DNA of 64,000 bases from JAJPHI01 sp035541875. GTDB taxonomy: Bacteria > Desulfobacterota > Binatia > Binatales > Binataceae. The notes under the pieces were generated by a model. That model was not told the DNA's origin. It saw only the letters and a program-made list of their open reading frames with translations, and ran no database searches. Every line of letters begins with the position of its first letter. Positions within the stretch are counted from its first letter, which is position 1. Of the stretch, positions 36,196 through 43,230 are shown in pieces. The DNA is taken from NCBI GenBank assembly GCA_035541875.1, contig DATKML010000011.1:1-64000 (forward strand). Direction: 5' to 3'. Position numbers and translations under genes: made by a program.

Positions 36196-36954
36196 ATGTC
36201 GGTGACAATCCAACCGATGCTTTGCGGATGGCTCGAAGTGGCCGCCGCCGGAATTCTCAAAGACGAACCCGGGCGTTTCAAACTGCCGATCCCGAGCTAT
36301 CTGATCGAGCATCCGAAGGGACGCGCAGTCTTCGATACGGGGCTCCATCGCGAGTTGCAAACCGACAGCAGCCGCCTGGGTAAGCTGGCCCGAATGTTCA
36401 CTGTAATCTTTCAACCCGGCGAAGATCTGAGCGCTCGCTTGATGGCACTCAACGTCGACCCGACGAAAGTTGATTACGTAATCAATTCGCATCTGCATTT
36501 CGATCACGTCGGCGGCAATGCTGACCTGCCGAATGCGAAGCTGATCGTGCAGCGACGTGAATGGGAAGCCGCGGCCAACCCCGAATTGATCAAGCTCAAT
36601 GGCTACAATCGCGCGGATTTCGATTTGGGTCACAAGCTCCAGCTAATCGACGGCGAGCATGACGTCTTCGGCGATGGCAGCGTGACGCTCTTGCCGACAT
36701 ATGGGCATACGGCGGGTCATCAGGCGCTGCGCGTCCGCAACGACACGGGCGAATTCGTGATGACGGCCGACTCCTGTTATATGCGCAAGGTACTGGAGCA
36801 GATGGTATTGCCGCCCTTCGCTTTCAGCTACGACGCGATGCGCGAAGTGATCGAGCGGTATCGCGCGATGGAACGAGCGGGCGCCAAGCTGATCTTCGGG
36901 CACGATGCGGCGCAATGGACCGCCGCCGGCAAGCTCAACGTGCCGATCAGCTAG
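36196..36954 (+). CDS. Metallo-beta-lactamase-fold lactonase (N-acyl homoserine lactonase-like)
   Basis: A 252-residue zinc hydrolase. The metal motif HLHFDHVGG (99-107) supplies His99, His101, Asp103 and His104; the remaining ligands are His171 (YGHTAGH), Asp192 (TADSCYM) and His236 (FGHDAA). Tyr195 corresponds in position to the tyrosine that stabilises the intermediate in AiiA-type quorum-quenching lactonases, and the size is right for that family. In the context of an LLM monooxygenase, a general lactone-opening role in catabolism is equally plausible. Its TAG overlaps the stop of the opposite-strand RibD-like gene within CTAG. AAGGAG lies about 9 nt before the ATG at 36196. Confidence 0.92.
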   Translation: MSVTIQPMLCGWLEVAAAGILKDEPGRFKLPIPSYLIEHPKGRAVFDTGLHRELQTDSSRLGKLARMFTVIFQPGEDLSARLMALNVDPTKVDYVINSHLHFDHVGGNADLPNAKLIVQRREWEAAANPELIKLNGYNRADFDLGHKLQLIDGEHDVFGDGSVTLLPTYGHTAGHQALRVRNDTGEFVMTADSCYMRKVLEQMVLPPFAFSYDAMREVIERYRAMERAGAKLIFGHDAAQWTAAGKLNVPIS

Positions 36955-37622
36955 CGAGTGTAGCGCAACCAGAGGACATCGTCGGCGCGGCGTTCGACGG
37001 AATTGAGCTTCCAGCGTTGCCCCGGATGGGCAGGATCGACGCCGTCGAAGAGTGCCGGGATTCCGCTCACGCCGTCGGTGGTCGGGGCGACGAGAATACT
37101 CAGCTCGTCGATTAGATCCGCAGCGAGCATCGAGCCGTTGATCTTGCCACCACCTTCGAGCAGTAACGTCTTGATTTGAAACTGCGCACTAAGCTTGTCG
37201 AGGACAGAGGCCAGATCGAGTCGATCTTTGCCGCCGAAGAGATAGGACACCCCATCGGCACGGAGACCCGCGAGATAATCGGCGGATACCTGTTCGGTCA
37301 GGACCGTGATGATGTGATCGCCGGTGATATCGCGCCGTCCGCCCCAGTTGAGCTTGCCGCTCGGATCGAGCGCGATCGCGTACGATCGCTCCTCGTGCGG
37401 AGCGATGAAATCATCCTTGGCGATCGCGGTCGTCGTGGCCAGGTATGGCGCAGTACCGCCGCGGGCAAAACCGGACATTGTGATCCGTCCGCACATCCAC
37501 GCTTCGGCCTGAAAGGCGGCGGACGTGTTCTCGTACTCGGCGCGACCTTCCGGGCTGAGGCTCCATCGCGAACTGACGATCCGCCCATCCAGCGAAGTGA
37601 TCATGTGACAAATCACATACAC
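36951..37622 (-). CDS. RibD C-terminal / dihydrofolate-reductase-like reductase
   Basis: A 223-residue protein of the DHFR-like fold used by RibD and YyaP-type reductases. Features: VICHMITSLDGRI at the N terminus, AWMCGRITMSGF, RSYAIALDPSGKLNW, and the NADPH-side LLLEGGGKINGSMLAADLID, a hallmark of the RibD C-terminal domain. It lacks the N-terminal deaminase of true RibD. The start is GTG at 37622 with a near-perfect AAGGAGGTAA about 10 nt upstream, which decides the start. Its gene converges on the lactonase with overlapping stops. A specific substrate (pyrimidine or pterin) cannot be assigned from sequence. Confidence 0.9.
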   Translation of the reverse strand: MYVICHMITSLDGRIVSSRWSLSPEGRAEYENTSAAFQAEAWMCGRITMSGFARGGTAPYLATTTAIAKDDFIAPHEERSYAIALDPSGKLNWGGRRDITGDHIITVLTEQVSADYLAGLRADGVSYLFGGKDRLDLASVLDKLSAQFQIKTLLLEGGGKINGSMLAADLIDELSILVAPTTDGVSGIPALFDGVDPAHPGQRWKLNSVERRADDVLWLRYTR

Positions 37623-37703
37623 TGTAAAAATTACCTCCTTTTTGCTAAATATCTGTAATCATTGGAGATTTGTTGGACACAGTTGCACAATAAATGGGCA
37701 GAC

Positions 37704-38318
37704 ATGGACAGTAAAGGACAGAAATTCGGAACAAAAGTTGACTCGTTGCTGACTCGCCATAATGCAAAGACCTTGAAGCTCAGACTCTCACAGGCTGTGG
37801 TGGAAAAATACGGCGGAATCGCTCGCTCGCACAAGCTCATTATTCGCGACGCCCAGATCGTGCGTCTGTATCTCGTCGGACGACGCTTCCCAGAGATTGC
37901 TCAAGAAGTCGGCCTGTCCCTTCGCGCCGTCCAAGCTTCATACGCTCGCAGTCTCAAACGCGGCATCGTGCCGATTCACGAAACCAACGAGATGCGCAAA
38001 GAAGCGCTCGGCCGTCTCGATATCATGCGTCGTCGTATGTTCGAGGATCTCGAAAGCGCGACGACTATCGAGCAACGCGGCCTCGTGATCGACCCGCTCG
38101 TGAAGATCGAAACGCGCCAAGCGACAATGCTCGGTCTCGACGTGCCGCAGCGTCTCGCCGTCGCGCTCTATCCCGACAACACGCCGAACGATGACGTGAC
38201 CGTCGAAGAGCTGAAGCAGAATCTAACGCTCGAAGAACTCACCCAGCTGAACGCGCTCATGATCAAAGCTCGCGGTGGTAAGTCCGCTGTCGAAGTGAGC
38301 GCCACCACTCTGCACTAA
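37704..38318 (+). CDS. HTH-containing phage-like protein, interrupted by in-frame TAA
   Basis: A 204-residue frame of phage or island character, possibly a small-terminase-like or regulatory protein. A helix-turn-helix-like segment is visible around residues 60-85 (DAQIVRLYLVGRRFPEIAQE, then VGLSLRAVQASYARS), followed by a long charged helix (EALGRLDIMRRRMFEDLESA). The N-terminal 25 codons overlap a direct repeat and may be non-coding: alternatives are the TTG at 37662 or a GTG near 37797. The same frame continues past the TAA for 85 codons (see 38319-38576), so the original protein may have been near 290 residues. Codon use (many CGT and ACG) differs from the flanking catabolic genes. Acquired DNA is likely. 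Confidence 0.6.
   Translation: MDSKGQKFGTKVDSLLTRHNAKTLKLRLSQAVVEKYGGIARSHKLIIRDAQIVRLYLVGRRFPEIAQEVGLSLRAVQASYARSLKRGIVPIHETNEMRKEALGRLDIMRRRMFEDLESATTIEQRGLVIDPLVKIETRQATMLGLDVPQRLAVALYPDNTPNDDVTVEELKQNLTLEELTQLNALMIKARGGKSAVEVSATTLH
37725..37755. repeat. Left 31-bp direct repeat of a putative island
   Basis: This 31-nt segment, containing AAAGTTGACTCGTTGCTGAC, recurs at 39468-39498 with 27 of 31 identical positions and the same orientation. The two copies bracket the phage-like genes and could be attachment-site remnants. No integrase gene is seen between them. Confidence 0.55.
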
Positions 38319-38576
38319 GCGCCACCGTTCGACGACGACGAGTCTAAGAGCGAGACGCAAGAAGGCTTATTTAGCGCAACTGTTGCGCGTAATAAGCCCG
38401 CAGCATTACCCGCACCGGAACCGCAGCAGATCGCGACACCGTACGACGAGCTGATCGAGCACGCTCAGAGCATGCTCACGATGAGCGACACGACAGCCGA
38501 TCGCACGCGCTACTCAATCACGCTGAGCGATCTCGAAAAGAAGGCCGCAGAATGGCGACACAACAACTCACGCTGA
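38319..38576 (+). pseudogene. In-frame continuation after TAA (85 codons, no start codon)
   Basis: Directly after the TAA at 38316-38318 the same frame stays open to a TGA at 38574-38576 and reads as real protein: an acidic start (PPFDDDESKSETQEGLFSAT), a Pro/Ala-rich linker (KPAALPAPEPQQIATPYDEL), then helices (IEHAQSMLTMSDTTADRTRY, LSDLEKKAAEWRH). There is no ATG, GTG or TTG in the first 50 codons, so independent translation of the whole piece is unlikely. The simplest reading is a nonsense mutation splitting one gene; stop-codon readthrough is the alternative. Confidence 0.6.
38364..38398. repeat. Near-perfect 17-bp palindrome in the post-TAA segment
   Basis: Arms GGCTTATTTAGCGCAAC (38364-38380) and GTTGCGCGTAATAAGCC (38382-38398) pair at 15 of 17 positions around a single base. 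The structure starts 46 nt after the in-frame TAA and is itself coding in that frame. It lacks a T tract, so a standard intrinsic terminator is unlikely. Confidence 0.75.
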
Positions 38577-38740
38577 TGGAATGTCGAAGACTACTCGCGA
38601 TGGCGACGGCGCAGAACGATCCGGTCGGCATCGAGCACTGGCGCTTGGAAATTCTCAAGCGCGAAAATCCACACGGTTACGCAGCTGCACTCGTGAGACT
38701 ACAGCAAGCATGGCGCGACGAGGCTGAACGTCGTGGCTAA
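38552..38740 (+). CDS. Small hypothetical protein, phage-like neighbourhood
   Basis: A 62-residue helical protein (MATQQLTLMECRRLLAMATA, then NDPVGIEHWRLEILKRENPH, then ALVRLQQAWRDEAERRG). It overlaps the end of the split upstream frame by 25 nt, a typical phage-style packing, and AAGAAGG lies about 8 nt before the ATG. There is no membrane span or cysteine motif. It may be a small structural or packaging accessory protein, but no family is recognised. Confidence 0.55.
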   Translation: MATQQLTLMECRRLLAMATAQNDPVGIEHWRLEILKRENPHGYAAALVRLQQAWRDEAERRG

Positions 38741-38852
38741 GGTCGCCGCGCGGCATTCGCGAAACCGTGGTGCGTCTCGTTGCCCGCATCGAGAACAGAC
38801 TGTCAGAGAAGAGAACAAGCAAGCACCTGAAGGTACGTCTTACTTTGAATAA
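38733..38852 (+). CDS. Short ORF, possible truncated start of a further gene
   Basis: A GTG at 38733, overlapping the previous stop by 8 nt, opens a 39-codon frame starting MAKVAARHSRNRGASRC and ending at TAA 38850-38852. Basic composition and overlap suggest the beginning of another phage-like gene whose remainder has been lost. Too short for a firm call. Confidence 0.25.
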   Translation: MAKVAARHSRNRGASRCPHREQTVREENKQAPEGTSYFE

Positions 38853-39067
38853 AGGCGCTTCAGAGCCACCCTTGCTGAAAAAATGATTATTAAGAGAGGA
38901 ATATTTATAGCGAGCAGTACGAGCGGCGTTGACCAATTCCAAGACCAATAAGACCAACCGACAGCTTGTACGATTCTCGGAATGACTGTGACCACGAACG
39001 TCGTAGTTGAGAGCACTAGCGCTAGACAGACGAGCAGTGCAGTAATCAGCCGCATTCTCTTAGACAT
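38840..39067 (-). CDS. Small two-span membrane protein
   Basis: A 75-residue protein with two membrane spans: LITALLVCLALVLSTTTFVV (about residues 7-28) and PLVLLAINIPLLIIIFSARV (about 48-68), joined by a Trp/Ser-rich loop (GWSYWSWNWST). It ends with a basic tail (ALKRLYSK). The ATG at 39067 is chosen; a TTG five codons upstream has a slightly better GGGGAA signal and cannot be excluded. It is encoded opposite to the phage-like genes and inside the same repeat-bounded segment. The topology resembles holin-like or immunity-type small proteins, but no family is recognised. Confidence 0.5.
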   Translation of the reverse strand: MSKRMRLITALLVCLALVLSTTTFVVTVIPRIVQAVGWSYWSWNWSTPLVLLAINIPLLIIIFSARVALKRLYSK

Positions 39068-39156
39068 TTGTCGAGTGCTCAATCAATTCCCCACCGGCCC
39101 ATAGCCCCGATCAACAAACAGTCCCGGTGATTTTAGACTGGCTTAGCACTCCCATA

Positions 39157-39178
39157 GCTGACCAGCAATCTGGTCAGC
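39157..39178. repeat. Perfect 9-bp stem with 4-nt loop
   Basis: GCTGACCAG at 39157-39165 and CTGGTCAGC at 39170-39178 flank CAAT. No T tract follows on either strand. Confidence 0.7.
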
Positions 39179-39231
39179 AGCGTGGAAGTCGCTGTGCGCG
39201 TGACGCTAGCGCGATTACAGATTTTGAGAGA

Positions 39232-39264
39232 GTCTCTTATTCGCATCTGAAGAGGCTAAGAGAC
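39232..39264. repeat. Perfect 8-bp inverted repeat
   Basis: GTCTCTTA at 39232-39239 pairs with TAAGAGAC at 39257-39264 across a 17-nt loop. Confidence 0.55.
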
Positions 39265-39315
39265 GCGCGATTTACCTGACCACTGCAATAAGCACTTCTG
39301 GAAGTCGTCGAGAAG

Positions 39316-39368
39316 GCAAAGGTCGGTAGTCGTTGATGGGGGGGTTCAGCGACCAGACCGACCTTTGC
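39316..39368. repeat. Perfect 12-bp inverted repeat with G7 in the loop
   Basis: GCAAAGGTCGGT (39316-39327) pairs exactly with ACCGACCTTTGC (39357-39368). The 29-nt loop contains a run of seven G. The arm length makes a chance origin unlikely. Confidence 0.75.
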
Positions 39369-39467
39369 AAGGGGGATAAGTGTGGCTCACTAGTTAGCCG
39401 CAACCCCATTCTAGAAACTTCAAGGCCAGAACGTCTATTATCGAAAGTTATAGAGTCTGCGAGCGCT

Positions 39468-39498
39468 TTCGCCACGAAAGTTGACTCGCTGCTGACTC
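39468..39498. repeat. Right 31-bp direct repeat of the putative island
   Basis: This copy carries AAAGTTGACTCGCTGCTGAC and matches 37725-37755 at 27 of 31 positions in the same orientation, 1,743 bp away. Confidence 0.55.
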
Positions 39499-39651
39499 TT
39501 AAATGTGGCATATTCGGAATAATGCTTGGTTTTACAGCGCTTTTTGGTTTTTTGTAATCTGTCATAGTAACGTACGGTTTCATCGAAGAGGCTTGCCACC
39601 GATTAGTGATGGTAGTTGCAAAGATATCCTGAGAAAGCGTAAGCAGGCGAG

Positions 39652-40377
39652 ATGCAAACTGTGCAAGCGGCGCTCAATTACGCCGACGGTGCGAGTCCGC
39701 ATCCGGTGCGGATTCGCGACGCGCGCGATTTGAACTCGACGCCGAAAATCGATTGCGAAGGCTTCGAGCTGCGCGAGTGGCCGACCGCAGTCACCGACTT
39801 CCAAGACGCCGATGAGGTGCGCCGGGTTTACTATCCTGAGATGGCGGCCCTGCTCAAGGAAGTTACCGGAGCCATGCGAGTCGTTCCCTTCGAGCACGAT
39901 GTCCGCCGCAACGCCGACCATCGCAGAGCCAATGTGCGTGAACCGGTGCGGGTCGTGCATGACGACTACACCGAGGTGTCTGCGCCGGGACGCGCCCGCC
40001 TGTATCTGCCGAACGAGGCCGACGAACTACTCCAACGGCGCTACTCGGTAATCAACGTCTGGCGACCGATCAACCATCCTGTCTATGACAGCCCGCTCGC
40101 GGTATGCGACGCGCGTTCGATCAACCCTTCTGACATTATCCCGACCACAGGCGGCGTGAAGCACGAGGTCTACCTGTTCAAGTTCAGCCGGTGCCATCGA
40201 TGGTATTACTTCTCGACGATGCGTCCCGGGGAAGTCCTGGTCCTCAAATGTTTCGATTCGATTCACGACGGGCGCGCCCGCCTGACAGCTCATTCGGCTT
40301 TCGACGACCCGACCGCATCGCCGGATGCGCCGCCGCGTGAGAGTATCGAGGTCCGCGCGCTGGTTTTCTTCGACTGA
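39652..40377 (+). CDS. CmcJ/NvfI-like oxidoreductase family protein
   Basis: A 241-residue protein that resembles the CmcJ/NvfI (GA4 desaturase-like) family, which includes cephamycin-pathway CmcJ and fungal biosynthetic oxygenases. Diagnostic segments: FELREWPTAVTDFQDADEVR, RRVYYPEMAALLKEVTGA, MRVVPFEHDVRR then REPVRVVHDDYTE, YSVINVWRPINHPVYDSPLA and RPGEVLVLKCFDS. The spaced H-D and late R/S residues are compatible with a metal- and 2-oxoglutarate-type site, but the chemistry is not proven for bacterial members. The MDR reductase follows 77 nt downstream on the same strand and may act in the same pathway. Confidence 0.85.
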   Translation: MQTVQAALNYADGASPHPVRIRDARDLNSTPKIDCEGFELREWPTAVTDFQDADEVRRVYYPEMAALLKEVTGAMRVVPFEHDVRRNADHRRANVREPVRVVHDDYTEVSAPGRARLYLPNEADELLQRRYSVINVWRPINHPVYDSPLAVCDARSINPSDIIPTTGGVKHEVYLFKFSRCHRWYYFSTMRPGEVLVLKCFDSIHDGRARLTAHSAFDDPTASPDAPPRESIEVRALVFFD

Positions 40378-40454
40378 AGACCGACTCCGCACCTTTGCTT
40401 CGCGCGGGAATACTGCATAATCGGAGCCACTGACTTCGCCTGCCAAACACGGAA

Positions 40455-41405
40455 ATGAAAATGGAACAAGTTCGCGCCGTCGTCGTTGACCCAAATGCAC
40501 CTGGCAAGCTCGCTATCAGACCTTCGCCCTTTCGTGCGCCGTTGCCCTCGCAAGCGATCGTGCGGGTAAAGGCGATATCGCTCAATCTCGGGGAGGTGCG
40601 CCGCTCACTCACGATGGCGGAGGTGGGTTTCCGCCCGGGATGGGATCTCGCCGGTGTCGTTGAGCAGGCCGCGGCTGATCGATCGGGGCCGCCGGCCGGA
40701 ACCCGCGTCGTTGGCTTTTTACCGGCGGGCGCGTGGGCCGAGGCTGCAGCCGTACCGACCAACGCTCTCGCTGCGTTGCCGGACAATGTTTCTTTTGCAC
40801 AAGCTTCGACGCTGCCGGTCGCGGGACTGACTGCGCTCTACTCACTTGAACAGCGCGGCGCGATCGTCGGCCGGCGGGTTCTGATTACCGGCGCTTCGGG
40901 TGGCGTTGGTCATCTGGCGGTCGAAATCGCGCGCAACGCCGGCGCCTTCGTTGTCGCATCCGTCAGACGGCCTGAGCGCGAGCGCCTTGCCCGAGCCGCC
41001 GGTGCGCACGAAGTTGTGATCGGCGAAGATCTCTCTGCGGCGGCGAAGTTCGGGCCGTATGATCTGATCCTAGAATCGGTCGGCGGAGCATCCCTCGGAG
41101 CAGCGCTTAAGCTGATCGCTCCCGGCGCGATGTGCGTCCTCTACGGCGTTTCCGCAGGATCAGAGACAAGGTTCGACGCCGCCACCTTCATGCGCACGGG
41201 CGGTGCGAGTCTGTATGGCTTTATCCTCTTTCACGAAATTCCATTCCGCCCGGCAGCGCAGGGACTGGCGCGATTGGTCGCGATGGTCGCGACCGGCAAG
41301 TTGCATCCGCAGATCGAGCTTGAAGCGAAATTCGACGAGATCGCCGAAGTCGCGAACAAGCTTTACAACCGGGGCATCGCAGGCAAAGCCGTCCTGCACC
41401 TTTAA
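40455..41405 (+). CDS. MDR-family NADPH-dependent quinone or enoyl reductase
   Basis: A 316-residue medium-chain dehydrogenase/reductase. The GroES-like N-terminal domain (VRAVVVDPNAPGKLAIRPSP) leads to the coenzyme domain with the dinucleotide loop VLITGASGGVGHLAVEIARN near residue 140 and an arginine after VVASVRRPER that suggests NADPH. The zinc-ligand cysteines of alcohol dehydrogenases are absent, so quinone oxidoreductase or enoyl reductase activity is most likely. The gene ends directly against the CoA-transferase gene on the other strand, with no intervening base between stops. Substrate unknown; an acyl or quinone intermediate of the surrounding catabolic set is a reasonable guess. 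Confidence 0.92.
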   Translation: MKMEQVRAVVVDPNAPGKLAIRPSPFRAPLPSQAIVRVKAISLNLGEVRRSLTMAEVGFRPGWDLAGVVEQAAADRSGPPAGTRVVGFLPAGAWAEAAAVPTNALAALPDNVSFAQASTLPVAGLTALYSLEQRGAIVGRRVLITGASGGVGHLAVEIARNAGAFVVASVRRPERERLARAAGAHEVVIGEDLSAAAKFGPYDLILESVGGASLGAALKLIAPGAMCVLYGVSAGSETRFDAATFMRTGGASLYGFILFHEIPFRPAAQGLARLVAMVATGKLHPQIELEAKFDEIAEVANKLYNRGIAGKAVLHL

Positions 41406-42626
41406 TCAATAGGGCGCGCTATGGAGGACTCCGCCGCGCTCAAGCTGCTCGATACGCTCGTCGGAAAAGCCGAGGTAATCGCGCAGAACTTCGCGATTGT
41501 GCTCACCGAGCATCGGCGCTTCCAGCGGTAGCTCATCGGGAAATTCGGAGAAACGGAACGGAAAGCCCGGCACCTGAAAATCGCCGAGGATACGATCCGA
41601 GACCGTCCGTACAGTACGACGCTCGCGCATATGTGGATGCGCCATGGCCTCGTCGACCGAGAGAATCGGCGCATGGGGAATATGATGCTCGCGCAGGATC
41701 GCATCGGTTTGCTCGACACCCGAGAGGGTCATCAGCCAGTCATTGATCGCGCCATTGACCAGAGGGCGGTTGGCGACGCGCAGAGCGTTGGTAAGGCATC
41801 GCGGATCCTCGATCAGCTCAGGACGGCCCATCAGGCGGCATAGCGCCGCGAAGTGGTTATCCTGGAACGCAAAGATCCAGAGCGAGCCCTTTTTGGTCTT
41901 GAAGATACCGGCCGGCGACAGCGCGCCGATCTGATTACCAATCCGCTTAACCTTCTCCGTTCCGTGGCTCGAACTCACGAGTTCAACGGCCATGTCGTGA
42001 TAGTGGAAATAAGAATCGAGCAGCGAGATATCGATATGCTGGCCCTCGCCAGTGCGCTCGCGATGGAGCAGTGCGGTCATAACCGCGCCATACGCATGGA
42101 CGCCTGTCGAGACGTCACCCATCGCTAGCGCGGGAGGAAAGAAATCGCCGCCCTCTTCTCCGCTCAGGTAGGTCACACCGGCGTAGGCCTGACCGACAAA
42201 GTCGTAGCCGGGATCTTTCGACAATGGTCCGGTCTGCCCGAAGGTCGAGACCGAACACATGATGATCTTCGGATTCAGCTTGCGCACATTCTCGTAATCG
42301 AAGCCCATCCGGCCGATCACGCCGGGCGCGTAGTTCTGCACCAACAGATCGACCTTAGGAATCAGATCGCGGACAATCGCAGTGGCCTCTGGTGTTTTGA
42401 TGTTCAGGCAAAGGCTCTTTTTGCCGCGATTCTGCTGCACGTAATAGGCGCTGCGCATGTCCTTCACGTACGGAAAGTTACGGCAGAGATCGCCGTTGGG
42501 AGCGAGTTCGATTTTGATAATCTCCGCCCCCATCTCGGCCATCAGCTTGGTGACTGTCGGCCCGGCAACAAATTGCGTGAAATCGAGAACCTTGTAGCCG
42601 TCGAGCATGAGTTTACGTGCAGCCAT
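41406..42626 (-). CDS. CaiB/BaiF-type (family III) CoA-transferase
   Basis: A 406-residue enzyme that transfers CoA between acids through a mixed anhydride on an aspartate. N-terminal features: LDGYKVLDFTQFVAGPTVTK and MAEMGAEIIKIE. The catalytic aspartate is in LAMGDVSTGVHAYGA near residue 170. Other markers are KKSLCLNIKTPEA, LVQNYAPGVIGRMGFDYE and YDFVGQAYAGVTYL, which are typical of the family. A small cupin gene lies 30 nt upstream on the same strand, and an acyl-CoA dehydrogenase and enoyl-CoA hydratase follow further up, so the set probably activates and beta-oxidises a carboxylic acid. The substrate acid is unknown. Confidence 0.95.
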   Translation of the reverse strand: MAARKLMLDGYKVLDFTQFVAGPTVTKLMAEMGAEIIKIELAPNGDLCRNFPYVKDMRSAYYVQQNRGKKSLCLNIKTPEATAIVRDLIPKVDLLVQNYAPGVIGRMGFDYENVRKLNPKIIMCSVSTFGQTGPLSKDPGYDFVGQAYAGVTYLSGEEGGDFFPPALAMGDVSTGVHAYGAVMTALLHRERTGEGQHIDISLLDSYFHYHDMAVELVSSSHGTEKVKRIGNQIGALSPAGIFKTKKGSLWIFAFQDNHFAALCRLMGRPELIEDPRCLTNALRVANRPLVNGAINDWLMTLSGVEQTDAILREHHIPHAPILSVDEAMAHPHMRERRTVRTVSDRILGDFQVPGFPFRFSEFPDELPLEAPMLGEHNREVLRDYLGFSDERIEQLERGGVLHSAPY

Positions 42627-42656
42627 CGCGGACTCCAGTTCGAGACGAAAGGTTGA

Positions 42657-43007
42657 TCAGTCTTTCAGCGGGACGATCATCATCATGCGCGGAACGTCAC
42701 CGATCGATCGTGTCGTGTGCCCCTTGCCGGTCAGATCCTCGGCGAGAATCCCTTCGCCCGGTCCGAAACGATGGAGCGAACCGTCACCGAGTCCGATCTC
42801 AACGGCGCCCTGAAGCGTAATCACGTACTGACGGCGTGGGGCGTTATGCCAATCGACGAAAGCGCCGGGAGCCATGCGCGTGAAGATCACGCCATCGGCT
42901 GGCTGCATCGACGTTTGCTCGACGATCGGGCCGGGCGCAAAGGACAACTTGATTTCTTCGAGATGCGATTGTTGGTCGTCGCCGGTATAGAGGCGATAGA
43001 GCCGCAT
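42657..43007 (-). CDS. Single-domain cupin protein
   Basis: A 116-residue cupin. The first motif is around MAPGAFVDWHNAPRRQYVIT and the second around GDGSLHRFGPGEGILAEDLT, with the glycines of a small jelly roll. Only one histidine of the usual metal-binding trio in motif 1 is visible (DWH, with R-R-Q after it), so metal binding may be weak or altered. GAGG lies about 9 nt before the ATG. It precedes the CoA-transferase gene by 30 nt and is probably co-transcribed. It could bind a pathway acid or act as a small isomerase; the function is not identifiable. Confidence 0.82.
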   Translation of the reverse strand: MRLYRLYTGDDQQSHLEEIKLSFAPGPIVEQTSMQPADGVIFTRMAPGAFVDWHNAPRRQYVITLQGAVEIGLGDGSLHRFGPGEGILAEDLTGKGHTTRSIGDVPRMMMIVPLKD

Positions 43008-43097
43008 GCGGATAACCTCGATGCGAGATGTGTTTGTCGCTTAGCGCAGTTCTCGTATCGAGGGCAAGCAGGGGAGAACAGCAGAACGGAAGGCTTC

Positions 43098-43211
43098 GCG
43101 ACGAAGAACCGGTACCGGCTTCTCTCGCGAGGCGCTCCGCACCTCCAACGAGAGAAGCTGTCCGAGATCCATTCGCTCCGTTCGCGATGCTCACTACGTT
43201 CAGGATGACAA
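43098..43211 (-). repeat. Dispersed repeat, copy A (HPERSE type)
   Basis: On the minus strand this non-coding segment begins with CTTGTCATCCTGAACG and continues with short TCGCGAG/CTCGCGA units, ending before CGGTACCGGTTC. Its chance translation contains the CHPERSE string familiar from a widespread class of bacterial intergenic repeats. A related copy lies at 44461-44553 in the same orientation. Confidence 0.65.
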
Positions 43212-43230
43212 GAGTAGAAGGCTGAGACTC

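Larger units (their letters stand above)
39083..39651. other. Non-coding, hairpin-rich right part of the island
   Basis: No convincing gene lies here. The stretch contains three separate inverted repeats (39157-39178, 39232-39264, 39316-39368), a run of seven G, and the right copy of the 31-bp direct repeat. The density of structure suggests either a non-coding RNA or ends of a mobile element. Confidence 0.5.

Noticed and set aside
38655..38957. 100-codon minus-strand ORF inside the island
   Set aside because: The frame at 38840-39067 has a clear two-span protein; this one is irregular and overlaps it.
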